Assembly: GCA_963719005.1 (NCBI GenBank)
Contig: CAVRAR010000014.1
Span: 930,001-994,000 of the forward strand
Origin: G963675935 sp963719005
GTDB lineage: Bacteria; Planctomycetota; Planctomycetia; Pirellulales; Thermoguttaceae
Direction of reading: 5' to 3'
Length of the DNA stretch: 64,000 bases
The notes under the pieces are model-generated. The model was not told the origin of the DNA. It worked only from the letters and a program-made list of their open reading frames with translations, and made no database searches. This document shows, one piece after another, positions 27,979 through 37,441 of the stretch. Every line of letters begins with the position of its first letter. Position 1 is the stretch's first letter. The translations under genes were made by a program, and so were the position numbers.

Positions 27979-28377
27979 ATGGCCAAGCCACTGCTGCCCG
28001 ATGCGCTTTGGGAGCGAATCAAGCCTTTGCTGCCGCGCGAACGCGGCAAGCCGAAAGGAGGCCGACCGCGAGTTTCCGATCGTGCGGCGCTCACGGGGAT
28101 TCTCTTCGTATTGAAAACGGGTTGTCCGTGGGAATATCTTCCGCAGGAGTTGGGCTGCGGATGCGGCATGACGTGCTGGCGACGACTCCGCGACTGGCAT
28201 GTGGCTGGTGTCTGGAAGCGGATATGGAAGCTACTTTTGGACGAATTGGGATTGGCAGGCCAAATCGACTGGTCAACATCCGCGATCGACAGTTGCTCCG
28301 TGCGAGCAGTTTTTGGGGGGCAAAAACGGGCCCAAATCCCACGGATCGAGGCAAGAATGGCTCGAAGCGTCATCTGA
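27979..28377 (+). CDS. IS5-family transposase, upstream frame (copy 1)
   Basis: ATG 27979 follows AGGGAGGA. The 132-residue product opens MAKPLLPDALWERIKPLLP and has GILFVLKTGCPWEYLPQELG, the DUF4096-type N-terminal domain of two-frame IS5 transposases. The catalytic Asp region AIDSCSVRAVFGGQ is close to the shift. Homology leaves the frame at a G6 and A5 run near 28315-28327 and continues in the -1 frame, a common arrangement in IS427-like elements. Confidence 0.88.
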   Translation: MAKPLLPDALWERIKPLLPRERGKPKGGRPRVSDRAALTGILFVLKTGCPWEYLPQELGCGCGMTCWRRLRDWHVAGVWKRIWKLLLDELGLAGQIDWSTSAIDSCSVRAVFGGQKRAQIPRIEARMARSVI

Positions 28378-28785
28378 TGGTGGACGGCAGCGGCACGCCT
28401 CTGGCCATTACCCACACCGGCGCGAATTGCCACGATTCGGAGATGGCTATTCCTTTGGTTCGACGCAGTTCCACCGATCAAGCAACCTCGCGGCGCACCG
28501 CGCAAGCGTCCCGATGAACTGCTCGCGGATCGAGCCTATGATGCGGAAGCCAAGATTCGTAAACCCCTGCGCAAGCGGAGAATCAAGCCGCTGGTTGCTC
28601 ACCGCAACACCGAGCACGGCAGCGGCCTGGGCAAATTCCGCTACGTCGTTGAAGCCTGCTTCGATTGGCTCTTCAACTGGCGTCGTCTGCGGGTGCGTTA
28701 CGAGAAACGACCGGACATTCACGATGCGTTCCTAATCATCGGTTGTGCCATGATCTGCTGGAACCGCGTACTGGAGTTTTGTTAG
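28318..28785 (+). pseudogene. IS5-family transposase, catalytic part in two frames (copy 1)
   Basis: After the -1 shift the protein reads GPNPTDRGKNGSKRHLMVDG and AITHTGANCHDSEMAIPLV. It then returns to the original frame by a +1 step near 28458-28461: DAVPPIKQPRGAPRKRPDEL, HRNTEHGSGLGKFRYVVEAC, FDWLFNWRRLRVRYE, stop at 28783-28785. The +1 step is not a known IS5 feature and would abolish full-length enzyme. Copy 2 has the same step, so it predates the duplication or is somehow tolerated. Confidence 0.78.
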
Positions 28786-28811
28786 AACCTCTAAATAGAC
28801 TTGCGCCTCGG

Positions 28812-28884
28812 AAAAAGGGGACAGGTCCAATTTGTGCGAAGCACCCTCCGGGCCGTTCCGGCAAATTGGACCTGTCCCCTTTTT
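28812..28884. repeat. Inverted repeat with 23-bp perfect arms, family B (copy 1), terminator-like on both strands
   Basis: Arms at 28812-28834 and 28862-28884 pair perfectly. Their core is GGGGACAGGTCCAATTTG, with A5 at one outer end and T5 at the other, so each strand has a hairpin followed by a T run. It lies between IS5-type copy 1 and the Tricorn-like gene. The core GGGGACAGGTCCA recurs at 40881-41004. Confidence 0.8.
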
Positions 28885-28910
28885 CCCCGCCCACCAGTGC
28901 GAAGGCTTGC

Positions 28911-28934
28911 AGGGCGGATTTGGAAATCCGTCCT
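28911..28934. repeat. Intergenic palindrome, family A (copy 2)
   Basis: The unit GGCGGATTTGGAAATCCGTC has flanking AGG/CCT pairs and one mismatch to the other copies. It sits 27 nt downstream of the family B hairpin. Confidence 0.75.
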
Positions 28935-29078
28935 GCGAAGCGACAGCGACTCCTCCGCCTTGCATCAAATTGACAATGCCAGGCTGTGGGGCGGTTGATT
29001 CCACCCCTCCCAATTATCTGCTAAACTAGAGTAACCGCATCCACCGCTCGACATCCCACCTTACGCCAGGAGTCTCTC

Positions 29079-32000
29079 ATGCGTCGCTTCATTGCCCTTC
29101 CCTTGCTGTTTGTGGCGACCGTCTGGCTGTCGGCAGAGTCAGGATTGGCTGCGCCGGATATCCACGATACGCGGCTGCTGACCCAGCCCGCCGTGAGCGC
29201 CCAACACGTCGCTTTCATCTACGCCGACAATCTTTGGGTCGCCGAGCTGGACGGCAAGAACGTCCGCCGGCTCACCAGCGAATTGGATGCCGTCTCGAAT
29301 CCGGTTTTTTCGCCCGATGGAAGCCTCATCGCCTTTAGCGCCCAGTACGAGGGGAACACCGACGTCTACGTGGTTCCGGCGGCGGGCGGACCGTGTCGAC
29401 GCCTGACCTGGCACCCGGCGGCGGATATCGTTCGCGGCTTTTCGCCCGACGGCAAGGCAGTGCTCTTCGTCTCGCCGCGCAACTCGTTCACCTCACGCTA
29501 CACCCAACTATTCACCGTGCCGGTCACGGGGGGAATGCCCACGCAACTGTCGATCCCGCACGCGTCACAAGCGTGTTACTCGCCCGATGGGCAACAGATC
29601 GCTTACACTCCGTTGTCCGACCGCTCGGTGCAGTGGAAGCACTATCGCGGCGGGGCACACTCCCGAATCTGGATCTATCACCGCGACGATCACCACGTCG
29701 ATTTGGTCCCGCAGGGTGACGACCGCCCCAACGATCTCGATCCGAACTGGATCGGCGGCACGATCTACTTCCGTTCAGACCGCAACGGCGAGTACAACCT
29801 CTTCGCCTATGACACCGACGCGAAGACCGTCCGGCAACTGACCGCGTACAAAGACTTTCCCGTTCTCAACGTCGCTTCGGGCGGCGGAAAGCTGATCTAC
29901 GAGCGGGCAGGCTATCTATACCTATTCGATCCGGCCGTCGGAAAGAGCACGCGGTTGAAGATCGGCGTCGCCAGCGATCTGCCCGATACGCGGGTGCGAT
30001 ACGTCAAAGGCTCGGCCGAAAATATCCGCAACGCCGACGTCTCGCCATCGGGCGCCCGTGCGGTGTTCGAGTGCCGCGGCGAGATCGTCACGGCGCCGGC
30101 GGAGAAGGGCGACCCGCGCAATCTGACCGAGTCAACCGACGCGAACGACCGCTCTCCGGCCTGGTCGCCCGACGGCCGGTCGATCGCCTGGTTCTCGGAC
30201 AAGAGCGGCGAATACCGCCTCCACGTCCGCCCGGCCGACGGCAAGGGTTCGCCCAAGTCCTACGATCCCCACGGCGCCGGTTTCTATCAGAATCCCGTCT
30301 GGTCGCCGGACAGCCGGAAGATTGCGTATATCGACAATTCGGCGTCACTGTACTGGATCGATCTGAGCACGGGGCAAGTGGAGAAGGTCGCCTCATCCCC
30401 GGTCTTTGGGCCGGACGAGTCGGTCATGCCCCGACCCGCCTGGTCTCCCGATTCCCGCTGGATCGTCTATTCCCTGGCCAACCGCACTTGGTATCACACC
30501 GTCTATGCCTACAACCTGAAGACGCGGCAGTCGCGGGCGATTACCGACGGACTGAGCGACGCGGCCGATCCGGTCTTCGACGCCGGCGGCAAGTACCTGT
30601 ATTTCTTCGCCTCGACCGACGCCGGCCCGGTCAATCAATGGTTTTCGCAGGCTTCCGAAGACATGCACATGCGGCGTTCGATCTATCTCGTGGTGCTCCG
30701 CGCGGGCGCCAGTTCGCCGCTGGCACGCGAGAGCGACGAGGAAAAGCCAATCGACAAGACCGACGACAAGCCGAAATCGAAGGACGAGAAACCGAAGGAC
30801 GCCAAATCGGCCAAGCCGGCGCGGGTGGCCATCGACTTCGAGCGAATTCAACAGCGGATCATCGCCCTGCCCGAGCCGCCGGCGAACTACCTCAATCTGC
30901 AAGCGGGCCAGCCGGGACAGATATTCTTCATCGATGAGAGCGCCCGCCGCGGCAGCGGTCCGACGCTGAAACGCTTCGACCTCGGCAAGCGCAAGACCGA
31001 AACGATTCTCTCCGGCGTCGGCGCCTATCGCCTCAGCGCCAAGGGAAAGAAGGCGTTGGTCTTTTCGACGCCTGGAAGCTGGTCGATCATCGACACCGAC
31101 GCCCCGGCGTCGCCCGGCAAGGGGACGCTGCGGATCGACGCCGTCGAAGTGCGCATCGACCCCCTGGCCGAATGGCGGCAGATGTTCGACGAGGCGTGGC
31201 GGATCAATCGGGACGATTTCTACGATCCGGGCATGCACGGGAACGATTGGCCGGCGATTCGCAAGAAGTACGCCGCCTTCCTGCCCCATCTGACCACCCG
31301 CAACGATCTTTACCGCGTCATTCGTTGGATGCTCAGCGAGCTGAGCGTCGGCCACAGTTATCTGATGCCCGGCCCGCCGCTGGACCAGCGCCGCGCGGTT
31401 CCCGGCGGCTTGCTCGGGGCCGATTACGAAGTGGTCAACGGACGCTATCGATTCAAGAAGGTGTACGGCGGGCTGAACTGGAGCCGCGAGTTGCGCTCGC
31501 CGCTGACTGCCCCCGGCGTGAACGTCAAGGCGGGCGAGTATCTGTTGACGGTTCGCGGCGTCGATCTGAAGCCGCCGACCGACCTGTACTCGCTCTTCGA
31601 GAATACGGCCGAGAAGAGCATCGAAATCACCGTCGGCCCCGACCCGAACGGCAAAGGGAGCCGCACGGTGACCGTCGAGCCGTTGGCAAGCGAAGAGGCG
31701 CTGCGCAACCGCGATTGGGTCGAAGGGAACTTGCGGCGCGTACACGAGGCGACCGGCGGCCGCGCCGCCTACGTCTACGTGCCCGACACCGCCGGCCGCG
31801 GCCACGAGTACTTCAAGCGGTACTTCTATCCGCAGTCCGACAAGCAGGCAATCATCATCGACGAGCGATTCAACGGCGGCGGCCAGATCGCCGATTACTA
31901 CATCAGCCATCTCGTTCGCCCGCCGCTATCGCTGTGGGCGACGCGCTATGGCGACGATACTCGCGAGCCGGGCGCCACTATCGAAGGCCCGAAGGTCATG

Positions 32001-32360
32001 CTCACCGACGAGACGGCCGGCTCGGGCGGCGACATGCTCCCCTGGATGTTCCGCAAGCTGCATCTCGGCACGCTGGTGGGCAAGCGCACCTGGGGCGGGC
32101 TGGTCGGAATCCTCGATTTCCCGCCGCTGATGGACGGCACTCACGTAACCGCGCCGAATCTGGCCATTTGGGCCGACGGCCGCTGGGTGGTCGAAAACGA
32201 GGGCGTGCCGCCGGACATCGAGGTCGAGCAATGGCCCGCCGACGTGATCGCCGGCAAAGATTCGCAACTGGAAAAGGCGATCGAGCTGGTCCTCTCCGGT
32301 TTGGCCCAAAACCCGCCGATCAAGCCCGTGCGGCCCAAGTATCCCGTTCGCGTGAAATAA
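29079..32360 (+). CDS. Tricorn-like S41 serine peptidase, exported
   Basis: A 1093-residue protein with a signal peptide (about 1-24, ending GLAAPD). ATG 29079 has AGGAG upstream. The N-terminal two thirds are WD40/TolB-like beta-propeller repeats with the recurring FSPDGSLIAF and WSPDSRKIAYI pattern. A tricorn C1 region (DEAWRINRDDFYDPGMHGND) and a PDZ-like region follow. The S41 catalytic core has LSVGHSYL (His region) and DETAGSGGDMLPW (nucleophile Ser in GSGGD). Tricorn proteases cleave peptides released by other proteases. The signal peptide places this one outside the cytoplasm. A charged Lys/Asp/Glu linker (about 550-585) interrupts the second propeller. Confidence 0.92.
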   Translation: MRRFIALPLLFVATVWLSAESGLAAPDIHDTRLLTQPAVSAQHVAFIYADNLWVAELDGKNVRRLTSELDAVSNPVFSPDGSLIAFSAQYEGNTDVYVVPAAGGPCRRLTWHPAADIVRGFSPDGKAVLFVSPRNSFTSRYTQLFTVPVTGGMPTQLSIPHASQACYSPDGQQIAYTPLSDRSVQWKHYRGGAHSRIWIYHRDDHHVDLVPQGDDRPNDLDPNWIGGTIYFRSDRNGEYNLFAYDTDAKTVRQLTAYKDFPVLNVASGGGKLIYERAGYLYLFDPAVGKSTRLKIGVASDLPDTRVRYVKGSAENIRNADVSPSGARAVFECRGEIVTAPAEKGDPRNLTESTDANDRSPAWSPDGRSIAWFSDKSGEYRLHVRPADGKGSPKSYDPHGAGFYQNPVWSPDSRKIAYIDNSASLYWIDLSTGQVEKVASSPVFGPDESVMPRPAWSPDSRWIVYSLANRTWYHTVYAYNLKTRQSRAITDGLSDAADPVFDAGGKYLYFFASTDAGPVNQWFSQASEDMHMRRSIYLVVLRAGASSPLARESDEEKPIDKTDDKPKSKDEKPKDAKSAKPARVAIDFERIQQRIIALPEPPANYLNLQAGQPGQIFFIDESARRGSGPTLKRFDLGKRKTETILSGVGAYRLSAKGKKALVFSTPGSWSIIDTDAPASPGKGTLRIDAVEVRIDPLAEWRQMFDEAWRINRDDFYDPGMHGNDWPAIRKKYAAFLPHLTTRNDLYRVIRWMLSELSVGHSYLMPGPPLDQRRAVPGGLLGADYEVVNGRYRFKKVYGGLNWSRELRSPLTAPGVNVKAGEYLLTVRGVDLKPPTDLYSLFENTAEKSIEITVGPDPNGKGSRTVTVEPLASEEALRNRDWVEGNLRRVHEATGGRAAYVYVPDTAGRGHEYFKRYFYPQSDKQAIIIDERFNGGGQIADYYISHLVRPPLSLWATRYGDDTREPGATIEGPKVMLTDETAGSGGDMLPWMFRKLHLGTLVGKRTWGGLVGILDFPPLMDGTHVTAPNLAIWADGRWVVENEGVPPDIEVEQWPADVIAGKDSQLEKAIELVLSGLAQNPPIKPVRPKYPVRVK

Positions 32361-32415
32361 GCCGGCCGGCGCGGTGTTGCGCTGTCGTGGTCTGCAAGGG
32401 CCCAAGAGCCGCTCG

Positions 32416-32445
32416 TTGCATACCGACCGGCGACACTGCTACAAT
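32416..32445 (+). promoter_or_regulatory. Candidate promoter upstream of the GH172-like gene
   Basis: TTGCAT at 32416-32421 and TACAAT at 32440-32445 have an 18-nt spacer and end 88 nt before the start codon. The 173-nt gap holds nothing else I can support. Confidence 0.4.
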
Positions 32446-32533
32446 CAAAGGCAATTTCCCCCAATCCACACAGCCAAGAGACTGCGAAAGACGTCACTGA
32501 ATTTGGCATGGGTTCTATCAATCGGAGACCGCA

Positions 32534-34621
32534 ATGAAGAGCTTGTTCACTATTTTCGTCCTAGGTTTTACCGTCGCGATTGCACGGGCGGATCAGCCGA
32601 GTGCGCGCGTCGTCACGACGGGCGTGCTTCTCGATGAAATGAAAGACCTGGCGACGCTGGCCCGCTGGCCTGCGCCCGCCTACCGCAACATTCAGTTTTC
32701 GAGTTACGACCGCCACTCGACCACTCCCGAAGCGCCCGGCTGGTTCTCGAACGCCGACGGCTTCGGCGGGGAGTCGATCCCCGGCTTCTTAAAAACGCTG
32801 CGACAGCCGGCCGGCGGCAAGACGGGGCTCTACTTGATGGCCGACGTTCGCGGCCCGGGCGCGATCGTGCGGGGCTGGTCGGCGGGGATGGAAGGCGTGC
32901 TGCGAGTCTATCTCGATCCGAAGGCGGACGACGCAACCGCGGCCGACGGCACTCTGATTTACGAAGGCCCCGCTTACGGCTTTCTCGCGCGGCGGTCGTC
33001 CCATTTCCTCAAGCTCGCCGGAATTAACGTCGATGCAAAGAACGCTTTCAGCCAGGAAGACGCCGATTATTTGCCGATTCCCTTCGGGCGCGGACTGAGG
33101 GTCACTTGGGAGGGAAGTTTGAATGAACTACATTTCTACCATCTGCAGGTCCGCAAGTATGCAGACGAGACCGCCGTCCGCACGTTCGACGCGAAGAAGG
33201 ATCTGAACGAGTTCGAGACGCAACTCCGCGCGGCCGTGACCGGCCTCACCCAGCCGACCGTCGGCGACGCCCCGGAAACGCTTACTACGAGAATCGAGCC
33301 CAATAGTGCTTTCACTTATTCTTCCGACAAAGCCGGCCCGGGCGCCGTGCGACAATTAACCCTCAAAATCGTCGCCGACCATCTCGATGAGGCCCTCCGC
33401 GGCTGCCTGCTGCGAATTGCCTTCGACGGATCGCAGCGTCCGCAGGTCGAATCGCCGCTGGGCGATTTCTTTGCGTCCGGTCCGGGAATCAATCCGTTTG
33501 CGAGCCTCCCTTTTACGGTTGCGGCGGACGGCACGCTCACTTGTCGCTTCGTCATGCCTTACCGCCAGTCGATGCGGATGGAAATCGTGAATTACACCGC
33601 GGCCCCCGTGACTCTCCAGGGCCACGTCCGCATTTCTCCGTGGAAATGGGATAACGACTCGATGTATTTCCACGCGAAGTGGCGAATCGATCCGGACCTG
33701 CTGGTGGGCCACGGCGCCATCGACCTGCCTTACGTCGTGGCCATCGGCCGCGGCGTCTTCGTGGGCTGCGCCGCCATGATTATGAATCCGACCGGCGTGC
33801 CCACCGCGGGCGGCAACTGGTGGGGCGAGGGGGACGAGAAGTTCATGATCGACGGCGAGAAAACGCCCTCGATCTTCGGAACCGGTTCCGAGGACTATTT
33901 CAACTACTCCTGGAGCCGCCCGGACCTGTTTGCGGATCCCTACTGCGGCCAGCCGCTCGACTCCGGCCCCGACACCTCGGGTTACGTTTCCAACCATCGA
34001 TTCCAAGTGCTCGACGCCGTGCCTTTCGACAAATCGCTGGCGGCGTTCCTAGAGCTGTGGGCGCACTCGCCGACGCCGGGGTTGAGTTACGCTCGGATCG
34101 CCTATTTCTACGCCCGTCCCGACGTGATCGACGACCACCGCGGCCTGATGCCAGGCGATTTGAAGATTCAACCGCTGCCGAGACGGGAATTCGAGGCCCG
34201 CGGCGGGGCCACGGGGGCGAGGTGCTTCAATTTCGACGACCTCAAGACGGAAATCAGCGCCGGCAAGCTGGAAACCGTGCCGATGCCGTTGGCCTTGCGG
34301 CTGCACGTCGCCAATTGGCAAGCCGAGAAGGGGGCGAAGCTGAAATTCAGCGTCCCCTTTGAAAAGGACGCCAAGGTTTCGCTGCATCTGATCGCCGTTC
34401 ACCGGCCGAACGGCGCCGTCGTTCGAGTTCTTCTCGACGGCAAGCCGCTTGTGACCGACGGCAACGCGAACGAGGTTCCCTTGCGATCGGCCTTTGCTCC
34501 CCGCGTGTTGAACGTGAATTTTCAGCCGCTGGAGGTGAAAGCCGGATCGCGACGGGTCGAGCTGGAGTGCGTCGAACCCGGCGCCGTCGGCCTCGATTCA
34601 ATCTGGATCAGGCCAGAGTAA
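32534..34621 (+). CDS. DUF2961 / glycoside hydrolase family 172-like exported protein
   Basis: A 695-residue protein with a signal peptide (about 1-19, cut near ARADQP). The body matches the DUF2961 pattern. It includes YRNIQFSSYDRHSTTPEAPG and WFSNADGFGGE near the N-terminus, GPGAIVRGWSAGMEGVLRVY, YLPIPFGRGLRVTWEG, and EKTPSIFGTGSEDYFNYSWS, the family's most recognisable block with the putative acidic active-site residues. Family members now classed as GH172 act on furanose-containing glycans. The exact substrate cannot be read from sequence. A C-terminal beta module (about 560-695) may bind sugar. It runs convergent with the MgtA-type gene across a strong hairpin. Confidence 0.87.
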   Translation: MKSLFTIFVLGFTVAIARADQPSARVVTTGVLLDEMKDLATLARWPAPAYRNIQFSSYDRHSTTPEAPGWFSNADGFGGESIPGFLKTLRQPAGGKTGLYLMADVRGPGAIVRGWSAGMEGVLRVYLDPKADDATAADGTLIYEGPAYGFLARRSSHFLKLAGINVDAKNAFSQEDADYLPIPFGRGLRVTWEGSLNELHFYHLQVRKYADETAVRTFDAKKDLNEFETQLRAAVTGLTQPTVGDAPETLTTRIEPNSAFTYSSDKAGPGAVRQLTLKIVADHLDEALRGCLLRIAFDGSQRPQVESPLGDFFASGPGINPFASLPFTVAADGTLTCRFVMPYRQSMRMEIVNYTAAPVTLQGHVRISPWKWDNDSMYFHAKWRIDPDLLVGHGAIDLPYVVAIGRGVFVGCAAMIMNPTGVPTAGGNWWGEGDEKFMIDGEKTPSIFGTGSEDYFNYSWSRPDLFADPYCGQPLDSGPDTSGYVSNHRFQVLDAVPFDKSLAAFLELWAHSPTPGLSYARIAYFYARPDVIDDHRGLMPGDLKIQPLPRREFEARGGATGARCFNFDDLKTEISAGKLETVPMPLALRLHVANWQAEKGAKLKFSVPFEKDAKVSLHLIAVHRPNGAVVRVLLDGKPLVTDGNANEVPLRSAFAPRVLNVNFQPLEVKAGSRRVELECVEPGAVGLDSIWIRPE

Positions 34622-34644
34622 GCCGCTTGCGGCTTCGCGTGCTC

Positions 34645-34714
34645 GCGACGTAGGACGGATTTCCAAATCCGTCCATGAGAGCCAAGACGGATTTGGAAAT
34701 CCGTCCTACGTCGC
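34645..34714. terminator. Bidirectional hairpin made from two family A palindromes
   Basis: Two inverted family A units (34651-34674 and 34685-34708) extend outward. The 29-nt arms 34645-34673 and 34686-34714 pair perfectly around a 12-nt loop. The hairpin fills the 96-nt gap between two convergent genes and ends 3 nt before the stop of the MgtA-type gene. It lacks a T run, so the terminator role is inferred from position. Confidence 0.65.
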
Positions 34715-34717
34715 CCA

Positions 34718-37441
34718 TCAAATCCATTTCCGTCGCAGCAACCACATCTTGACCCCCTGGGTCAACAACACGTAACACGCCAACGTCGCTAACAACAGCG
34801 GCCAGTAGAGCGGGGGCAGGGGCACGAACCCAAGCCACGACCCGATGGGCGAGGACGGCAGCCACATCCCCACCGCCATGATACTTGCCGTGGTCACGAT
34901 CAGCGGCCAGCTCGCCCGGCTTTGGAACAAGGGGATGCGGTTGGTGCGGATGATGTGGATGATGAGCGTTTGCGTCAGCAGCGACTCGACGAACCAGCCC
35001 GTTTGGAACAGCGCGGCCGCGTAGCAACGGCTGACGTCAACTACCCCTGCAAAGCGCTCCGCCAGTTCCGGCGGCGGAAGCATGTGCGTGTTGTAGCAGT
35101 GAAACAGCACCAGCATGATCGCGTACGTGGTGTAATCGAAGATCGAGCTGCACGGCCCGACGAAAAGAATGAATCTGGCGAGTTGGCCCATGTGCCAGGG
35201 CCGCGGCTTGGCGATCTGTTCGGCGTCGACCTCGTCGGCGGGAATCGGAACCTGCGAGAAATCGTAGAGCAGATTATTCGTCAGAATCTGCAGGGGCATC
35301 ATGGGCAGGAAGGGAATGAGCGCGCTGGCCCCCAACACGCTGAACATGTTGCCGAAATTCGAGCTGGCGCCCATGCGGACGTACTTGAGGATGTTGGCGA
35401 ACACCTTGCGGCCTTCCATTACCCCCTCGTCGAGCACCATCAGGCTTTTTTCCAAGAGGATGATGTCGGCGGCCTCCTTGGCGATGTCGACCGCGCTATC
35501 GACCGAGACGCCGACGTCGGCCGTGCGGAGCGCCGGGGAGTCGTTGATGCCGTCTCCGAGGAAGCCGACGACGTGCCCCTTGCGCTGCAGCGCTCGGATT
35601 ATCCGCTGCTTGTGGGCGGGAGAGAGGCGAGCGAAAAGGGTGGCGGTTTCAACCGCTTCGGCCAACTCGGCCTCGGGCATCGTTTCCACTTGCCCGCCCA
35701 ACAGCATCCGATCGGTCGCCAGGCCCACCTCTTGGCAAATTTTGCGGCTGACCAGCTCGTTGTCGCCGGTCAACACCTTCACGGCGACGCCGTGATTCCG
35801 CATGGCCAGAATGGCGGGCGCGGCGGTATCCTTGGGCGGATCGAGAAACGCCACGTAGCCCTTGAGGATCAGGTCCTGCTCGTCGTCTTTCGAGTAGGCG
35901 GCCCGCCGCTCGACGTCCTTGTACGCGATCGCCAACACCCGAAACCCGTCGGCGCTCAGATCGTCGCAATACTCCTTCAAGTCGGCGATCAGCAGCGGAT
36001 CGACGGGATAGACCTTGCCTTCCAACTCGAAGCGGTTGCAGCGCTCGAAGACCGCCTCCGTCGCCCCTTTGCAAATCAAGCGGTGGATCCCGTCGGGCGT
36101 TTCCACGACGACCGACATCCGTTTCCGCGAGAAATCGAACGGCATTTCGTCGATCTTCTTGTAGTCGGGCACCGCCGATTTCTCGTGAATCTCCTTGAAT
36201 TGCAGAATGGCGCGGTCGAGAACGTTCTTGAGGCCCGTCTGGAAGTGGCTGTTGAGGTAGGCCAGCACCAGAACGCCTTCATCCTCGTTGCGGACGACGT
36301 CGCAGTGGCGTTCGAGGATCACGCGGTCGAGCGTGAGCGTCCCCGTCTTGTCGGTGCAGAGCACGTCCATCGCGCCCAGGTTTTGGATCGAGTTCAGGCG
36401 TTTGACGATCACCTTGTGCCGCGACATGGCGATGGCGCCGCGGGAGAGGCACACCGAGACGATCATGGGAAGCATCTCGGGTGTAAGGCCGACGGCCACC
36501 GCCAGGGCGAAGAAAAACGCCTCCATCCAGTCGTGTTTGGTCAAACCGTTGATGAAGAATACCATCGGAACCATGACCAGCATGAAGCAGATCATTAGCC
36601 ACGTGAACTTGAGCACGCCCTGATCGAAACTCGTCTGCACGTTTTGGCCGACGATCGCCTGGGCCATGCCGCCGAGATACGTGTTGAATCCCGTTTCGAC
36701 GATCACGCCCGTGGCCGAGCCGCTTTCCACGCTGGTGCCGAGGAAGCACGTGTTCTTGAGTTCCAGCACCGACTTGGCGGCGGCGTCTTCTATCGTGTCG
36801 AATTTCTCGACCGGGAGCGACTCCCCCGTCAAGCTCGACTGAATGACGAACATGTCTTTGGACGAGATGACGCGGAGATCGGCCGGGATCATGTCGCCTG
36901 CCGAGAGTTGAACGACGTCGCCGGGCACCAGTTGGCCCAGGGGCAATTCTTGCGGCTGCCCGTCGCGCACCACGGTGGCCGTGACGCTGATCATGGCCTT
37001 GAGCTTCGCCGCGGCACCGTCGGCCCTCGATTCCTGAATGAATCGCAGCGCCACACCCAGCACGACCATGCTGAACATGACCGTCGCCGCCCGGACGTCA
37101 CCCGTTATCAAGGAAACGATTGCCAGCAACAGCAATAGGATCACCAGCGGATTGACGCAGGCGTGACCCAGAATCCGAAGCCGCCGGTGCTTCAGTTCCT
37201 TGGTGACGACGTTCGGGCCATAATACGCCGCGCGGGTGGCGGCCTCCGCCCTGCTGAGGCCGTTTAGCGAAGTGTCCATCTTCTCGAACACCTGCTTCGG
37301 CTCGCTGCGGGCCATTTCCGCGAGCAGCGCCGACGATGGAACGTGATTGGAGCCCGACCGTAGGGCGGTCAGAATGTTCTTCGGCAGGATGAACGTCGGC
37401 AGAATCGGCATGGTGGCGATCACGAGTTTGCGAGCGGCCAT
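34718..37441 (-). CDS. mgtA: Magnesium-translocating P-type ATPase (MgtA/MgtB type)
   Basis: A P3B-type ATPase that imports Mg2+ at the inner membrane. Starting at ATG 37441 it has about 907 residues, the usual size. Features seen: the cation ATPase N-terminal domain (LNGLSRAEAATRAAYYGPNV), actuator motif LTGESLPVE, phosphorylation site CTDKTGTLTLD, nucleotide domain KGATEAVFERCNRFE, hinge VKVLTGDNELVSRKICQEVG, and GFLGDGINDSPALRTADVGV. The C-terminal six-helix bundle has NNLLYDFSQVPIPAD. The frame extends upstream to 37591 without a ribosome binding site, so the start is uncertain by up to 50 codons. A riboswitch-type leader was not recognised. Confidence 0.93.
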   Translation of the reverse strand: MAARKLVIATMPILPTFILPKNILTALRSGSNHVPSSALLAEMARSEPKQVFEKMDTSLNGLSRAEAATRAAYYGPNVVTKELKHRRLRILGHACVNPLVILLLLLAIVSLITGDVRAATVMFSMVVLGVALRFIQESRADGAAAKLKAMISVTATVVRDGQPQELPLGQLVPGDVVQLSAGDMIPADLRVISSKDMFVIQSSLTGESLPVEKFDTIEDAAAKSVLELKNTCFLGTSVESGSATGVIVETGFNTYLGGMAQAIVGQNVQTSFDQGVLKFTWLMICFMLVMVPMVFFINGLTKHDWMEAFFFALAVAVGLTPEMLPMIVSVCLSRGAIAMSRHKVIVKRLNSIQNLGAMDVLCTDKTGTLTLDRVILERHCDVVRNEDEGVLVLAYLNSHFQTGLKNVLDRAILQFKEIHEKSAVPDYKKIDEMPFDFSRKRMSVVVETPDGIHRLICKGATEAVFERCNRFELEGKVYPVDPLLIADLKEYCDDLSADGFRVLAIAYKDVERRAAYSKDDEQDLILKGYVAFLDPPKDTAAPAILAMRNHGVAVKVLTGDNELVSRKICQEVGLATDRMLLGGQVETMPEAELAEAVETATLFARLSPAHKQRIIRALQRKGHVVGFLGDGINDSPALRTADVGVSVDSAVDIAKEAADIILLEKSLMVLDEGVMEGRKVFANILKYVRMGASSNFGNMFSVLGASALIPFLPMMPLQILTNNLLYDFSQVPIPADEVDAEQIAKPRPWHMGQLARFILFVGPCSSIFDYTTYAIMLVLFHCYNTHMLPPPELAERFAGVVDVSRCYAAALFQTGWFVESLLTQTLIIHIIRTNRIPLFQSRASWPLIVTTASIMAVGMWLPSSPIGSWLGFVPLPPLYWPLLLATLACYVLLTQGVKMWLLRRKWI

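Larger units (their letters stand above)
27884..28791 (+). mobile_element. IS5-family element, copy 1
   Basis: A 908-bp element starting GAGGTTCTAACAAAACCAGT with the matching inverted end AGTTTTGTTAGAACCTC. It is flanked by TAA at 27881-27883 and 28792-28794, a 3-bp TNA duplication as in IS1031/IS427-like members of the family. Copy 2 at 49520-50594 has the same length once its MITE is removed, and I saw only two base differences. Confidence 0.9.
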
